Shown: piece after piece, positions 47,875 to 60,376 of the stretch
Numbering within the stretch: the first letter of the stretch is position 1
Layout: each line of letters opens with the position of its first letter
Assembly (NCBI GenBank): GCA_038087015.1
Contig: JASBNA010000008.1
Location: 62,001-126,000 of the forward strand
Length of the DNA: 64,000 nucleotides
Direction: 5' to 3'
Source of the DNA: Cerrena zonata
Lineage: Eukaryota > Basidiomycota > Agaricomycetes > Polyporales > Cerrenaceae
Notes under the pieces: generated by a model
The model's database searches: none
Seen by the model: only the letters and a program-made list of their open reading frames with translations
What the model was told of the DNA's origin: nothing
Program-made: the position numbers and the translations under genes

Positions 47875-49611
47875 TTTTGTTATGAACGTGTGATTTGCAC
47901 TTTCTGCTACATTGTAATCACAATCGTTTCTTGAATCGGATATACAACCCTTTTTCTTACCACCATACACCACAAAATACACATAGTTTCAACTATATTT
48001 TAATTTCTGATATATGTGGGTATTCTTACAGTCCTGTTATACCCATACTTATTGCGCGAGAGGCTGTCAGTGTGCGATCGATCACTGTGCTGCCGGTAGT
48101 CGAAGCCGAGTTGTCTCGTGCCGTAACGCTCTCAGGCGAGAGTATCCCAATATTCAATGCTGATACTAATGACAATGCGGAGGGATGACCAAGCTGCTAT
48201 TGACGAACCTCGTACACACCCGGCTGTACTCTTATCGCAGTTTTTCATAGTTCCACCCATACATTGCGATATTTCTCATGATTCGTCCTATCCAGTAATC
48301 CCATCATAGAACCCCTTCTGTCCTTCCACCCCCTTCTTCATCGCTCGTTCAGCGATCTCAACTATCTTGAAATCGGCATCGCCTAACGTGACAATGACCT
48401 GTGAATATACATCCTCAGAGTAACAATATGAAACGAATACATGCACTCACTGAATGATTTCGGACATATTGCATTCCTCCGGTAGGACATCAGTTCGTAA
48501 GGGCGAAGACAGGTGCTGTGGTATCCCAGATCAAAATCCCACAGGACCCTACTTATCATCGCCATATAGAGTGCCGAGAGGTACAAAGTGGGGTTCCAGT
48601 ACCTCCTTGGGGTATGTGTGACATGGAGAATTATTGTTGAATAGTAATTATAAAAGAGTTCTGCGATAAAGAGTCGGATGAGGGATCTGGTGTGAGCAGT
48701 TGAAAGAACGAAGCACGGTGTAGGTAGTTTCAGCGCTGTCCATAGAATAAGAATAGATCTATTAATGTATGGACACTGACTCGTCGACTTACCAGTGTAT
48801 CAATTTCCTTCCTTCTTAGCCCCCGCCAGTGGTACCAATACAGAGAGATTTTTGACTTCCTCCGCGCCGACGGCATCGTTAGTTTTATCACCTAGATATC
48901 ACACGTCGTATGAAGCATCCTTTCTTTCGAGCGATCCAACCTTCGAGGTCGTGGAACCTGAAGGTACGTTAAGTGATAAGTTCCTTAACTCTTTTGTCTC
49001 AACCTGTCACACTGTTCACAAGGAGGCGTAACCTGTCCCAACGGACGATCACATGCCGTATCTGGTATTCGTGCCTTCATCCTTGCCGTGAGGGGTAGTG
49101 TCAACTTTAGAGATAGAATTTGCGGAGCTCATATCGTTTGATTGTAGTAAGGAAATGGTATAGAGAACACTGGCAGGACGTGAGCAGATTCATGAGTCGG
49201 ACTTTACCGATATGATAGTTGAGAAGTTGTGTTCATCTTTTTGGCAAGAGCATCTTGGATATAGATGGTAGTCGGAGGCGGCGGCGAGCTATCGCGTTAA
49301 CCCGTCATCGCTTCCAACAGTCTTCCAAATCCCAGTTTCCCACATCACGAGTAGCTTTACTTGTTACCGTCTAGCTCAGGACGTAAATCGAGTATTGCTC
49401 ATACGTAACAGACTGTTTCTTGCGTGTTGTTGTATCTACCCACTTAATTGCACACTTTAGTTTATTCAGGAGCTCTAATCACAGAAAGCAAGTACGATAG
49501 ATGAGGAGGTGTTGCTGTTCGGCACCTTAGATGCTGCTGGAGATCACTTTGCTTCTACTTAGGGCCAAAATGTAGGGAGAATGGATTGAATAGTAATATA
49601 TATAAGATATA
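47875..49611. other. Interval with only weak coding signals
   Basis: A possible minus-strand exon pair (48586..48430 and 48378 downward) reads YHSTCLRPYELMSYRRNA and then VTLGDADFKIVEIAERAM with a stop near 48298, but start and family are unclear. A plus-strand frame at 48795-49031 is anonymous. Nothing else is supported. Confidence 0.3.
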
Positions 49612-51733
49612 TTACATCGACGTCAGGATTTTACCCTCTTCATCACAACCTAACGTTTCCATCTGACTATAATATGACAATCTCAAGCCATCAAATCCAG
49701 ACTCTCTGCGGTGTCGATATAACGTAACAAGATACTCCTCGTGACCTTGCCTTCTTTGGTCACGTCTAAGAAGAGGCTCATCATTAGGGGTCTTGAAAAA
49801 CTCAGAGAAGTTGAGGGATTTTAAAATAGGTAATGTGGCAAGTTTCGAGCGGAAGTTCATCTGGCGGGAGTAGGGTTAACTTGCCATTACAATGAAACAT
49901 TGCTGTACTACCATGCTTACCAACGACGGGGTGGGAAATTCGATTGAGTGAAGACTGATACCAAGATAGACGATGTTCCGAAGGTCACTCGATACGTGGT
50001 CTTCGCTCAGGACTAGAAGGGATTGGGGCCCAACGTCCAAGTTGATGTGCGTTACTTGTGTTTCGGGAAGACGTTTCAAAAATTCTCGAAATGCGTGAGC
50101 GGATTTTGACGAATCGTCATCAAACGCAATGTCCAGTTCTCTGATGACTCGGCTTCCACGAAGGAAAGGCAGCGCGGAGCGACCGGGCGCGTGTAAACAA
50201 GAGAGTATCGGAAGGGAAAGGGTTTCGACACATCGATTGGGAGTACGTATGGATGATCCGATCCTCAAGTCTTCCACACTGTTATGTCGGCTGAGAAACG
50301 CGCCTAGGGATTTGAGTGTGACACGTCCTTCGATCTCGAATCTGGATAGCTTGGGTACAGTAAGTTTTGATAGCAAATCGACCCAGGTTCTGTTAGCTAT
50401 TGTCGTATGAGAAAGACAAAGATGATTGATCGAGTCCCCTTGTGCTATAGCGCGGATGATGCGTTGGCCAACAGCCGTGAACATGCATGGCGATTGGGCA
50501 GTAAAGGAAGTTAGGGAGTGCCAGAGGCCAGTCTCGAAATGATGTTCTGGGTGTCGTCGAATTCCGGGTTGAAACCCAAGGACAGACGAATATAATTGGA
50601 ATTTACGGATGTCGCTGCTCTGTAGAAGTGAGACAATCTCGGGCCTCAGATTATGGTGGACGTGAAGTGTAAGCGAAGCTGGATGTTGGGTTGCAATGAA
50701 TCGCCGAATGTATGCAAGTTCTTGAACCGCATCGTCTTTGTTGGGGGAGAGCATGCAACTCAAGAAATAAGGTGATCGATAGCCTGCAAGAACAGGACAA
50801 ATGCAAAGGGCGCGGAAGCCATTGTGTTTCCTCACGGAGAGAGTGGGATAGAGGACCTTCACTATGGGTAATATAGTGTCCAATAATTATGGACTTGCGC
50901 GGCACAAATTTGCTTGTCGCGCGGCAAATGAGTTCGTCATTCCGCTCATTCCACGGCACGTTGTTGAGATCATCAAAAATGTTACGGTAAGTTCAAGCTG
51001 AGGTGGATCATATTTGCGGTAAGTCAACTTCAGATCTATACTGTCAGCGAGTCTCAGAAAATAACTGAATACTTGATTGAACTTTCAGTCCCAAAATTCA
51101 CTATGTCAAAGTCTTGGATCCTCACATCTCTGAGTATATCATACAGTTTTCTTATTGATATACCTTATGAAGGCCCCGGGATGGCTTCTTGATTAAAATT
51201 GAGTCTTGTAGAAAGGGAAAATAGTATGTGATACTATGAAGTTCTCGAGTCACTCGTGATAACGAGGGTTGGTATGCACTTCGAAGCTGTTAGGCTTGTA
51301 TTGGTAAGGTCCTATTACTCCCTTGTATACAACATTAGCTATATATTGAGCTCTTAATCCGAGTCTAAGACATAGACTTGCTGTGTCATGTGCTGAGATC
51401 ACCACAACTGGTCGCATAAAAACATGTTTTCGACTTCGCGCGGAAATTTCTCGGATGTTCATCACTTGCCGCGGATTTGACCCACGAAGTTGACAACCTG
51501 CCGCGAAATCTTGAAATTTAAGCATTTACCGCGAAAAGTAATTATTGGACACTATATAGCCCATACTTCACTCCCATCATGGTCACAATTCCGCCACGAA
51601 GGCGCCAGGGATCCGAAAACCACCCGCTACATTGTTTCGAGAGGGGGCAACATTTTGTGATGTCTTCGTCCGAAAGGTGGTCGTAGAACTGGTATTGCAG
51701 CGCCTGGACACTCCGTAATAGAAACGGTAGCTC
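49612..51733 (-). pseudogene. F-box/LRR-like gene split by a TIR element
   Basis: Minus-strand exons are 51733..51566, then (after the inserted element) 50856..49921 and 49860..49612, with a 60-bp GT-AG intron between the last two. The upstream exon reads VQALQYQFYDHLSDEDITKC and ends MMGVK; the next resumes VLYPTLSVRKHNG. Removing the element and one target duplication rejoins them in frame. The long exon has leucine-rich periodicity (ISLHSIEF, LRIGSSIR, LSKLTVPKLSRFEIEG) like basidiomycete F-box/LRR proteins that pick substrates for ubiquitination; a classical F-box is not visible in what remains. A start at 50883 would borrow MDTILPI from the transposon end. A decayed relative lies at 34450-34830. 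Confidence 0.65.
50863..51565. mobile_element. 703-bp TIR element (TATGGG family) with 6-bp target duplication
   Basis: The left end TATGGGTAATATAGTGTCC with AATAATTA matches the reverse complement of the right end (TATGGGCTATATAGTGTCC with AATAATTA). The flanks are CTTCAC at 50857-50862 and again at 51566-51571. Inside are repeated GCGGTAAGT/GCGGCAAGT-type motifs. No transposase is encoded, so it is a MITE-like non-autonomous element. Related fragments lie at 409-480, 3897-4130 and 19197-19320. Confidence 0.88.
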
Positions 51734-52069
51734 CTAGAGGAGAAATCACAATCAGACACGATAAGTCAAAAATTATCTAGAAGGCACTAGGCAACAACCT
51801 TATTATAACATCGCCGCTTTTGGGAATTAGGGTACCCAGATATGCACCCTTGCGTTTTGTTTGGAGTTGAATGATGAGGGCGGTTGTTGCTAGTAAGCTG
51901 CACGATGTGACTTACGCTTGACCTACAAGCGAGGTTCATGGTTACTTCATTTACGGACCAGCTGTTGGTAGAAGAAAGTAGCGTTTGAATGTATGTACAT
52001 GCCTCGTTGAGGTCACTATATAAACTCAATCTATAATTAGGGAGCAGACGTAGCATGGCAGTCCCGACT

Positions 52070-53000
52070 GAGGAAACGAGTTGGTGTAATTATTGAGGGT
52101 CACCACTTTGAACACAGGATTGTCGCGCGCAGTAGTGCGACAACGGTGATTATTGAACCTTCAGACAAAAGGAATATCATTAACGTCAACGGGTTCAGTT
52201 GTCAGGAGGCACAGAAGACGTCTAACGTTCTGTCAGTAAACAAGACAGCGGCCTGGAGAAACAAGTCGCTTTTATTTGCGAGGTTGCGAAAGAAGAAACT
52301 TACTTATAAAGTGAGCATGTAGATTCCAACCTGAGCCCCAGCTGATAATACATTTAATTTAGGCGAAATTGCTATCAGTGCATCATAGACCGTTCGTATG
52401 AGAGTACGTCCGAATGGGAGAGTTCAACACTTAGCTGTAGCTGATGGAATCGGCAACGGTCGGTAACAGGACAATAGACTGGGAATTCGTCGGGCAGAGC
52501 AAGGTAACTGCGAGATGCTGTTGACGCCTTTCGGATTTCGAGGAACTTCCTGGATGCTGACATTAATAATATTGTCAGTGTGGACATCTCCTGAGAACCA
52601 TAGTACTACTTGCGTGCAAACCGGTTGCCTGGATAGACGAGAATCGCGTTGTCTGCTCATTGGCAACACAGACGACACAATGACATCGAAGACACTGATT
52701 GAACTTAGAGTGATGGTTCTGAATCTGTGAATTCCGATTTAGGAAGAGTACAAAAGAGTGTATGGACGCACCGTGGATATTGCGACTAGGAAATCGGGTG
52801 TGGAATTGTTGTACAGAAAAAGAGACGGCGATAAAGAGGTCAGACCACCGCTTTGGAACAAGAATTGAATAGACTTGTACTGGATGGAAACAGCTTGACG
52901 TCCACTCCAGATCTACACCATTATTTCTCCCGCAATATGAAATTGGTGGTTCCTAAACCTTACAACAACGGAAGTCACCGCACGTTCTTGTTGCACTCTC
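52070..53000 (-). repeat. Degenerate head-repeat copy with tail type 2, inverted
   Basis: Reading the minus strand, 52980 down to 52680 follows the head in diverged form, and 52300 down to 52200 (AAAAGCGACTTGT and then CTGACAGAACG) follows the tail of the 41-42.7 kb copy. Divergence is high, so this is an old insertion. Confidence 0.75.
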
Positions 53001-53429
53001 AGATCTAGAATAGAATAGAATCCGACTAATTATGCGAACAACTACTAAACGACTTCTATATCGCATGACTACCATACGAACGACTCTACATAAAACATAG
53101 TGGTCAGTGAGAGTCTGAAAGGAAGGAATTCGAAAGAATAGAGACGCTGGGCGATAGATATACTGGTTTGTGGCTCATTCCGGTCAAGAGCCGGTCAGAC
53201 GATTAGATAGGATACGAGATACCTGACCACTCCCCTAAAATTCTTTCTAATAGATGAGTAGAATCGTAGTCTTAGGGATTGAAACGTGAAGTACTGGCGA
53301 CAGATACGTTTCAACATGGAGAAAGCATACTGGAAATAGGTTTGATATTGGGAGGATCTAGGGACGTACGATGTGAGGGATACTAGTAGGCCCCTGATAA
53401 GCTCGCCAAAGGTGTTTGCGTTTGGGACC

Positions 53430-54330
53430 GGGAGTGTTACTTCTTTCCGATGTCAATTAAGACCAAGGGGACAAGGTGCCTCTGCAATGCAGATGTACCT
53501 GACTGGATAAATGTGCTGGTGTCAGATTTCATGCACATGGAAGGACGAGGGATGCGGATGTACCTCGAAGAATTTGGATATAATCTTGATGTAATGATCA
53601 CCAACCTCACGTCCGTAGTGATTGCTTGTGCATCCGCTATCGCAACCTGCAGAATAAATATGAAGACGACACAGTCTAGGTAATGGTCGGTCGATGTATT
53701 TGGGAACATCTAGCTGGTTCTTACCGGCTTTCGCCCCGAAGACATCCGCCGAAGTACGCAAAATCGAGTGAACACTTGTTTTGGTGAGGCTGGTTGTACG
53801 TCAAAGCAAATGTCAGCAACTTCATGTGAACATTTCAAACAAACCTCAAATCATACCGGGTGTCCACATGAAAGCATACAAACCCTTCTTGCCGATTCTC
53901 TTCGGGTTCCTTAACAATAGAAACGCATTCGTCAGAAGAAGCCTCTCTCACGAGACGTTCTATTTTTTGGCTATCTGATAGGCCGACATCGGCACCTTCA
54001 TTATACATAGCTTGAATAGGTACCTGGGTTGTCTTCAACGCTTTGGCTTCTGCCTCGTTATCGGTCGATTGTAAAAGCTGATAGACGTTAATAGATGTAA
54101 CAACAGGGGGAAGAAATAACATACCTCAAGGATCGATATAGCATGTGGTAGTAAGCATATATTGAGCATCGATAGTGTTATTGGGTGGCTTTGGTCAGAC
54201 ATCATTCAAGAGTTACCAGCTAAGCCTACTTTTATGACAGGAGAGCCAGTCGTAATCTTCTCAGGAAGGACGACAGCATAATGTTGGATGTTAAACGTTA
54301 AGCATTCGAACATTGAATACCGAATGTTGA
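53430..54330 (-). pseudogene. Decayed gene relic, family X, copy 2
   Basis: Minus-strand pieces NIQHYAVVLPEKITTG, EAEAKALKTTQVPIQAMYNE, GADVGLSDSQKIE, FVCFHVDT and LCRLHIYSAGCDSGC match the relic at 35215-36055 segment by segment. The longest open piece is at 53835-54122. Stops and frame changes are present. The family is not recognised. Confidence 0.55.
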
Positions 54331-54610
54331 ACGTTAAATGACGAGAAAAAAAGTTGGTTGGTTAAAATGCTCATAATATGAAAGTCAGTAAGCAGCTATA
54401 TGGAAAACAAAGAGAACATTCGGAGAAACCCATGCCTTATCCAATTTCCGGACGGGTTCGGTTGGCGTGTACTTCTCAATCGAAAAGAATATTTCTCCAC
54501 ACCTTTGTCTGTTGTCTGCTCAGAGGCAATGCGTGCGGGCGGTACACTTTGGGCTCGCTGCTCCGTATGCGTCCTAAAACAATAATCATTTGCTGTCACA
54601 AAGACACGTA

Positions 54611-57600
54611 TCAGAAGTTCAAACCGGAGCGAGATAATAAATAGCTGAGCCGCTTGATCAGAGATCCTACAATTGCATGAGCAACGATCGCAAGATGGTT
54701 AAATTGATGATCCCAGCTTACTCGACTCAAGCCCTTCAGAACCTGGAGATCTCCCTTCCATCGCCTCCGTATCGCATGACATATTCTCCGGGTCGCAATG
54801 GGAACTATGTCGATACTAGAGCTGTGTTCACTTGACCAGATCGAGGCTCCAAAGTCGGTCCATTTAGAAAATACCTCGTGTTCATCGACGTAAGACAAAT
54901 AAGGATGTACAGCAAGGAAGGTCCATTGCATGCCATCTTGCGCATGGGTTGTGAATATTTCACGGATGATTCCTGGCTGCACAGTAGAGCCTGAGGAAGC
55001 TTGGTAGAAGATGACGCTGTTACGCATGGTAGTATAGTAGTTTGTGAAAAGCAGGCCGTTGACTTCGTGTCGGGCGTGTATGGTGGCATATTTTGACAGA
55101 AGCCAGCCTGGAAGCTCTTGTTTCAAGTGATCGACATTATGCTGGAGGAGATCGTAGATATCAGTTTCCAGTATAGAGATCTGAGGATTTTTGGAAGTGG
55201 TTGGTTCCATTGGAAGAAAACGGCGGATATCGGATTGGAGAGTTCCGCGAGCATCAGTGTCAAGACATTCTGATAACAGGATGGAGCACTGCTTCAGGGT
55301 AGCAGAAGAACCCATTCGGCAGGAAAAGGCTTTAATTCTGCCTGCAGCACAAAACGATTCGAGAAAGGTTTTCTCAAGTTGTCCTATGCACCTGTGAGTT
55401 CAACTTATATCCCGAACGGGGAGAGACTCTTACCTAATTTGCTATTTGTGGGCGTACTTTGCAAGATTCCATTGACCCTTTCGAAGACAAACATCCACCA
55501 GCCATGCATCGGTCCAAACAAGAGAAGAAAGCCAGGTATGTGAAGAGCATTATGATGATTCGGAAGTAGGTCGAGATCGGGACGAAGTGCCCGGATACTT
55601 TCCAAGTATTTGTACATGTAGTTTGCGTAGGTGGTGGCATGCGCTTCAGAAGTCCTATGGGATGTGGCCCATTCGAGTGCAATTGCAAGAAGCATGGTGC
55701 TATTGAGCACCTTTTCGAGCCGGGAGGCATCGTCTATGCGCTCTTCTTGATAGGCTTCATGTAGGAGGTATGCGAGGGACACGGGTAAATCGAATTCGAG
55801 ACAAGATCTCCATTGATCGGCCTTCAACTTCCCATGACCCCTGTCACCTAAATTTTCAGGGGGACCCTCGTGCCATGTTGGACGTTGAGTATTGCATATA
55901 TCCAATTGTATACGGTGAAGCTCCTTCAACGTGAGCAATGCGATCTTAGGTGAGGGACGACTTGCTTCTTCCAAGATTTCATCAACAATACCCTCGCCTA
56001 CGATTCCATAAGTGGAGTCTGAGTTATCGGGAGATGTCGAGTTAGAAGTAGGAGTAGAACACTTCATCTACGCAAGGAGTTATTTCACATGGGAAAATGG
56101 TGTGCTATACATACTTACCAGTATAGAGGAGATGAGATACTTCTTGCTTCCTTTGCTCGAAGGCGAAAAATTTCCAGGCAAAGGTAGACACAGGTCTCTA
56201 TGAAGCACAAGTAGAGTGGGGATATTTAGCTTAGCCAGCAATTTGTTCGACAACCTTCCTTCCGCTAACTGCTGCCGAGCTTTACCAAGGGCGATCTCGT
56301 TGATTCGAGGGGGTTCTCTTGAACCAGGATCGATGGCGTCGACACCGATAACGGTGCGGACATGATGTTGAGTGAGGCCTAGAAAAAAATTGTGCATACC
56401 CTCGACGACGACAGAGATGATATTGTTCCAATAGGGAAGTTCCATGAATGCTGACCATCGTACACCATGTTTTTGGAATATTTGTTTGCGCGTTTGTTGA
56501 TCAGGTGCGTCTCGGTATTCGTACCCGGCTTTCAATATATCTGACCAACAACGCCGCTTCCATAAGGTCCACTGGAGATTGTTGATGTCATCTCTAGGGA
56601 GGAGGCATAGAGCGCAAAACAACCGCATCTTGTGGTGGGCTTGTCCTGAGATCTTCCGAGCCCCAGGAAGATCACTCACCACTGCAGCAATTGCAGAGCG
56701 AGAAAAGCGTCCTCGAGGATAGTTGGCCGTTCGCGTGAACCATGTCCCATCACGCCACATTCGCAAGAACTTCCTGAGGATGGGCGTAGTGAAGTGAGTA
56801 ATTTGATCGATGTCGGGTTCTCGAGGCCCAGGAACGACCCCGGCAAGGTAAAGGTATTCCGGTCTGTAACGAAGACTAGGGGGTAGAAAGATGCATGCCA
56901 GTGTTATAGAGCCAACAGATGCCGACTTGCCAGCAGCTTTGTTGTAGAAGGGGTTGAACCAATCTTGCGAGTACGTCCACATGAGACGAAGTTCTGTGCC
57001 AGGAGCTTCAAGAAAGGGTTTACCGTCAGGACCTGGCAATTTCTGTACTCGTGATCCATGAGTGATATCCGTCATAATATGTCCCGAGCGATACAGCCTC
57101 GCTCCCATCGATAAGGCATCCTCTATACCGGGACGGCTTAACATTGCAGCAATAAAGGATTCGGGACACTGCGTTACAAACGGCCGAATAGGGGAACGAA
57201 TACTTTTACGATTATGGACGCGCGAAGTGGTAAGCCGAGTGCGACAAGGCTCGCTGGATGGGAATGGACGGTAGTCACAGCGGGACGGATACACAGGAAT
57301 CCCATCTTGGATGGATGGTTCGTAGGTACAACAACATTTAGGGCAAGTCGCGTAGATGATTGTTTTGGCCTCCAGATTGAAGATGATACGAACACCTCGG
57401 ATATCTCGAGGGAACTGTTGGACGATGGTATCGGCAATCGGCGTCTTGTAATCAACAACAAGTCCTCGGATTAGGAAATGCAGCAACTTCAACGTGAAGT
57501 TACACCATGAATCAGCAAGTCGTCCCAGAACGCTGAGCACCAGTACAAGGTACAAAAGGATTACGATTACGGGGTTGACGTGGTCTAGTGGGTGCTCGAA

Positions 57601-58294
57601 GTACTCATCTAACAACCATGAGGAAATAAAACTTGAAAGGCAAAGGGAATGAAACTTACCGGTACGAAAAATGTTTCCTTCGAAATTGGGTGGTAACAAC
57701 CCATTGGGTTGCTCAAGTGTCCTAATAATATTGTCCAACCGGGATAGTATTTCCGGCATACGTTCCAACATCGATGTCTTGAGTAATGCCACTGCGTCTG
57801 AATCGATTGTCATACGTTCCAGCTGTCCGGATTGAGCATAGATCCAGCGACGTGTTTCACGAATAGCTGCTACCAGGGCCACCGATTCAGAGCAAGCAAC
57901 CGGGAGTTTTTGTGCCCCTACCATTTGTGCGAGAGCACGAAGAACGCGACTGTTTATCTCGTTGTCGAGATGAAACAATTGTTCATAGATTTGGGTCGGT
58001 GAATGATTAGGTGTTTGTTCGCCACACTGGATAGGGACTGAGTGATCGGAAATGTCAGGGTCACTCGTCATGACAAGTTCGAATACTTTCTCCGTAACGA
58101 TTTGTGAGGCTTGATCGGCCAGACGTTGCATTTCGAACGTCTGAGGGAAATCAGAATGGGAAAAGCACTGAGGAATCATTTCGGCAACACTGTACCTTGT
58201 CTGTTCGTGCATGCTGCCGGAATTCATTGTAAGACACGATGGCTCCGCTGCAGCCATTCGCATCACAATAGCACGGTCGATCGGTCGAAGACAT
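54611..58294 (-). CDS. Tnp2-family (CACTA-like) transposase, copy 2
   Basis: The model is complement(join(54611..55383, 55434..56067, 56119..57608, 57660..58140, 58196..58294)), about 1158 aa. Every reading frame of copy 1 reappears with identical translated sequence, including the N-terminal CYC/C/H module, the CPKCCCTYEP motif and the SDLPGARK and EGMHNFFLGL core motifs. The identity, introns included as far as I compared, indicates very recent duplication or ongoing gene conversion. No lesion is seen, so this copy may also be active. Confidence 0.88.
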
Positions 58295-59519
58295 AATGGT
58301 GCATCAGGGGTTCGGTATGTGGTCCTTATAGTGCGTGATCGCCTGGAAAACGGGGGAGGGTGTATATGAGTACAACAATACTGAGCTGAGTTTCATGATA
58401 GGACTAAATACTTAGCAGACAACAAAGCGTGATTTTCAAGAATACAAGACTCTACACGGAATCAGAGCATATTACTCCTTCATCTATAAATTCAACAACA
58501 AGTACATTCGTTATTCTCGTCGCGATGTATAGCCACATACCCAAGGGCTCCTACACCATCGGATGAGGAGGTTTGAAGTGCTTGTGGGTTATACATTCGA
58601 AGCCTACAAGATACAAACCGAACAGTTAGGGAACGGTTGGTGTTGACGCGAACACGTCGGTCAGAGGACAAGGGCGACCGTTCGTGGATCAGAAACCTGA
58701 CAACGCTGACGGCGGAAAGTATTGCGTACAACCGTACGGTCCATATGCTGGATAGAACTAAGTTGACGTTGACAGCTTTGTGTGCATGAGTTGGGTACAG
58801 AAGAATGACGAATGCCAGTGTGGACGCACCATGGATATCCCGACTGGAAAAACGGGCAGTTGTTGTACAAACCACAAGGGAGACGGCGATAAGGAGGTTG
58901 GGCCACCGCTATGGAACAACAATCGACGTGTGCTGGGTGGTAACGGGTTGAAACGTTGACGTCCACTCCACACTGTAATTCTCGCTCGCGATATCATATC
59001 GGTGGTTCCTAAACCTTAAGACAAAAGGAATGTAGTCAGCGTGTAGCCTCGTCCAGACAAATAACAATACCATCCTCGATTAATCTCCCAGAGAAACGGT
59101 TTGACGTCCGATATGGTTCCCAAACCTTAAGACGTAAGGAGCATCGTATTCTCTCAACGGAAGGACCGCGACGACGAAAGTCAACGCATGTTCTTCTTGT
59201 ACTCTCAAAAAGGGATCCGACTGGTATACAAACGACATAGACATACATACATACATACACACAGAAACATACCGGGCAATACCGAGGATGGAAAAGAGGA
59301 AAGGAAAGAAGCGGAGACGCGTGGAGACACCGAGCGATGTTTACTGGGGGTCGGACGGAGTCATAAAAATTAGATGGACGAGAGACGGGGCGGAGGAATG
59401 TTATCGGATACGTTCTCCACAGTCGAGGTATTGATTAGGGGAGCATTCTCCTCCTACGCGTCATTTCAGGTCAAGCAGTTACATATATAGCTGGAGATAG
59501 TCACCGTTCTAAACAATCT

Positions 59520-59755
59520 ACACTACGTGAGGAGACCTCCGCCATGCATGATTCCTGTCTCGGTGCTGAAAAGTATGGTGAGCGATCTACACTACGTGAG
59601 GACACCTCCGACGTGCGTGATCACCAGGAAAGTGTGCGACGAGCAATCTACACTACGTGAGGACACCTCCGACGTGCGTGATCACCAGGAAAGTGTGCGA
59701 CGAGCAATCTACACTACGTGAGGAAACCTCCGACGTGCGTGATTCCTGACGCGAA
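59520..59755 (-). repeat. 61-bp tandem array, expanded allele
   Basis: Three near-perfect units plus the diverged unit are present, against two plus one in copy 1 and in the arrays at 25.3 and 41.4 kb. Exact tandem units like this change number by slippage or unequal exchange. Confidence 0.9.
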
Positions 59756-59974
59756 CCCAATGTTATCCAACTTGGAAGTTGGAATGAGGAAGGAAGAAAG
59801 GAAGAAAAAAGTACAGACGCCGGGCCATACATATACCAGTTTGCGAGGTGGCCAGTGCGTGGGACCTCTTTTGGCACCCGGTCAGTATCTTATCTTATCG
59901 TCGAACTCACTGGCTCACCTTTCTGAAACTGTGAGTGACCCACAACTTTCCTCTATCTCTAATCCTGCATCGGG

Positions 59975-60276
59975 TGGCCTAATTGCGATTAGATGTGGTA
60001 GGATACTTGGAAGTGTCTCCTTTTGACCCTCGCTAGGACTGCTGTCACGGCCAGGAGTGTAGAGGGCAGAGAAATTGCTCGCTTCTTCGAAGGCCGTGTT
60101 TCCTTGCAGGCTTCAAGCGAAATATTCTTCGCGCGCTGTCGTTTTCCCTTCCTAGGATCTTCGCTTGGATCGTACTGCGAGGATCTATCATTGCACAACA
60201 ATGAGATGGTAAGTTTGGTCGATTTCTTCCCTTCTTATTAGCTATTGGCTATGAGCCGATGGATAGCGTCGTTGCA
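59975..60276 (+). repeat. Second copy of the 303-bp segment at 4609-4911
   Basis: Nearly identical to 4609-4911, ending at ATAGCGTCGTTGCA in both. The flanks differ. The product of the short open frame inside is not recognised. Confidence 0.85.
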
Positions 60277-60376
60277 ACTCCGACACCTGCTTAACGCCAG
60301 ACATGACTCTTGACTTTGGACTCTCAGTGTTCCGCCTTCAAATCTACACCCTTCATCTCCTTGTCTCTTTCTGAGT

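Larger units (their letters stand above)
54567..59877 (-). mobile_element. Tnp2 (CACTA-like) DNA transposon, copy 2, inverted
   Basis: This is the reverse complement of 12198-17449 across its full length. Coordinates mirror exactly (sum 72016 over the transposase), with one extra 61-bp tandem unit near 59600 and a single-base difference in the array. Its left flank in element orientation contains the GATA-rich motif also seen before the 41.2 kb head repeat, unlike copy 1. Confidence 0.88.

Noticed and set aside
50863..50883. ATG at 50883 as the natural start of the LRR-like gene.
   Set aside because: Those codons come from the transposon end; the gene continues in frame upstream of the insertion.
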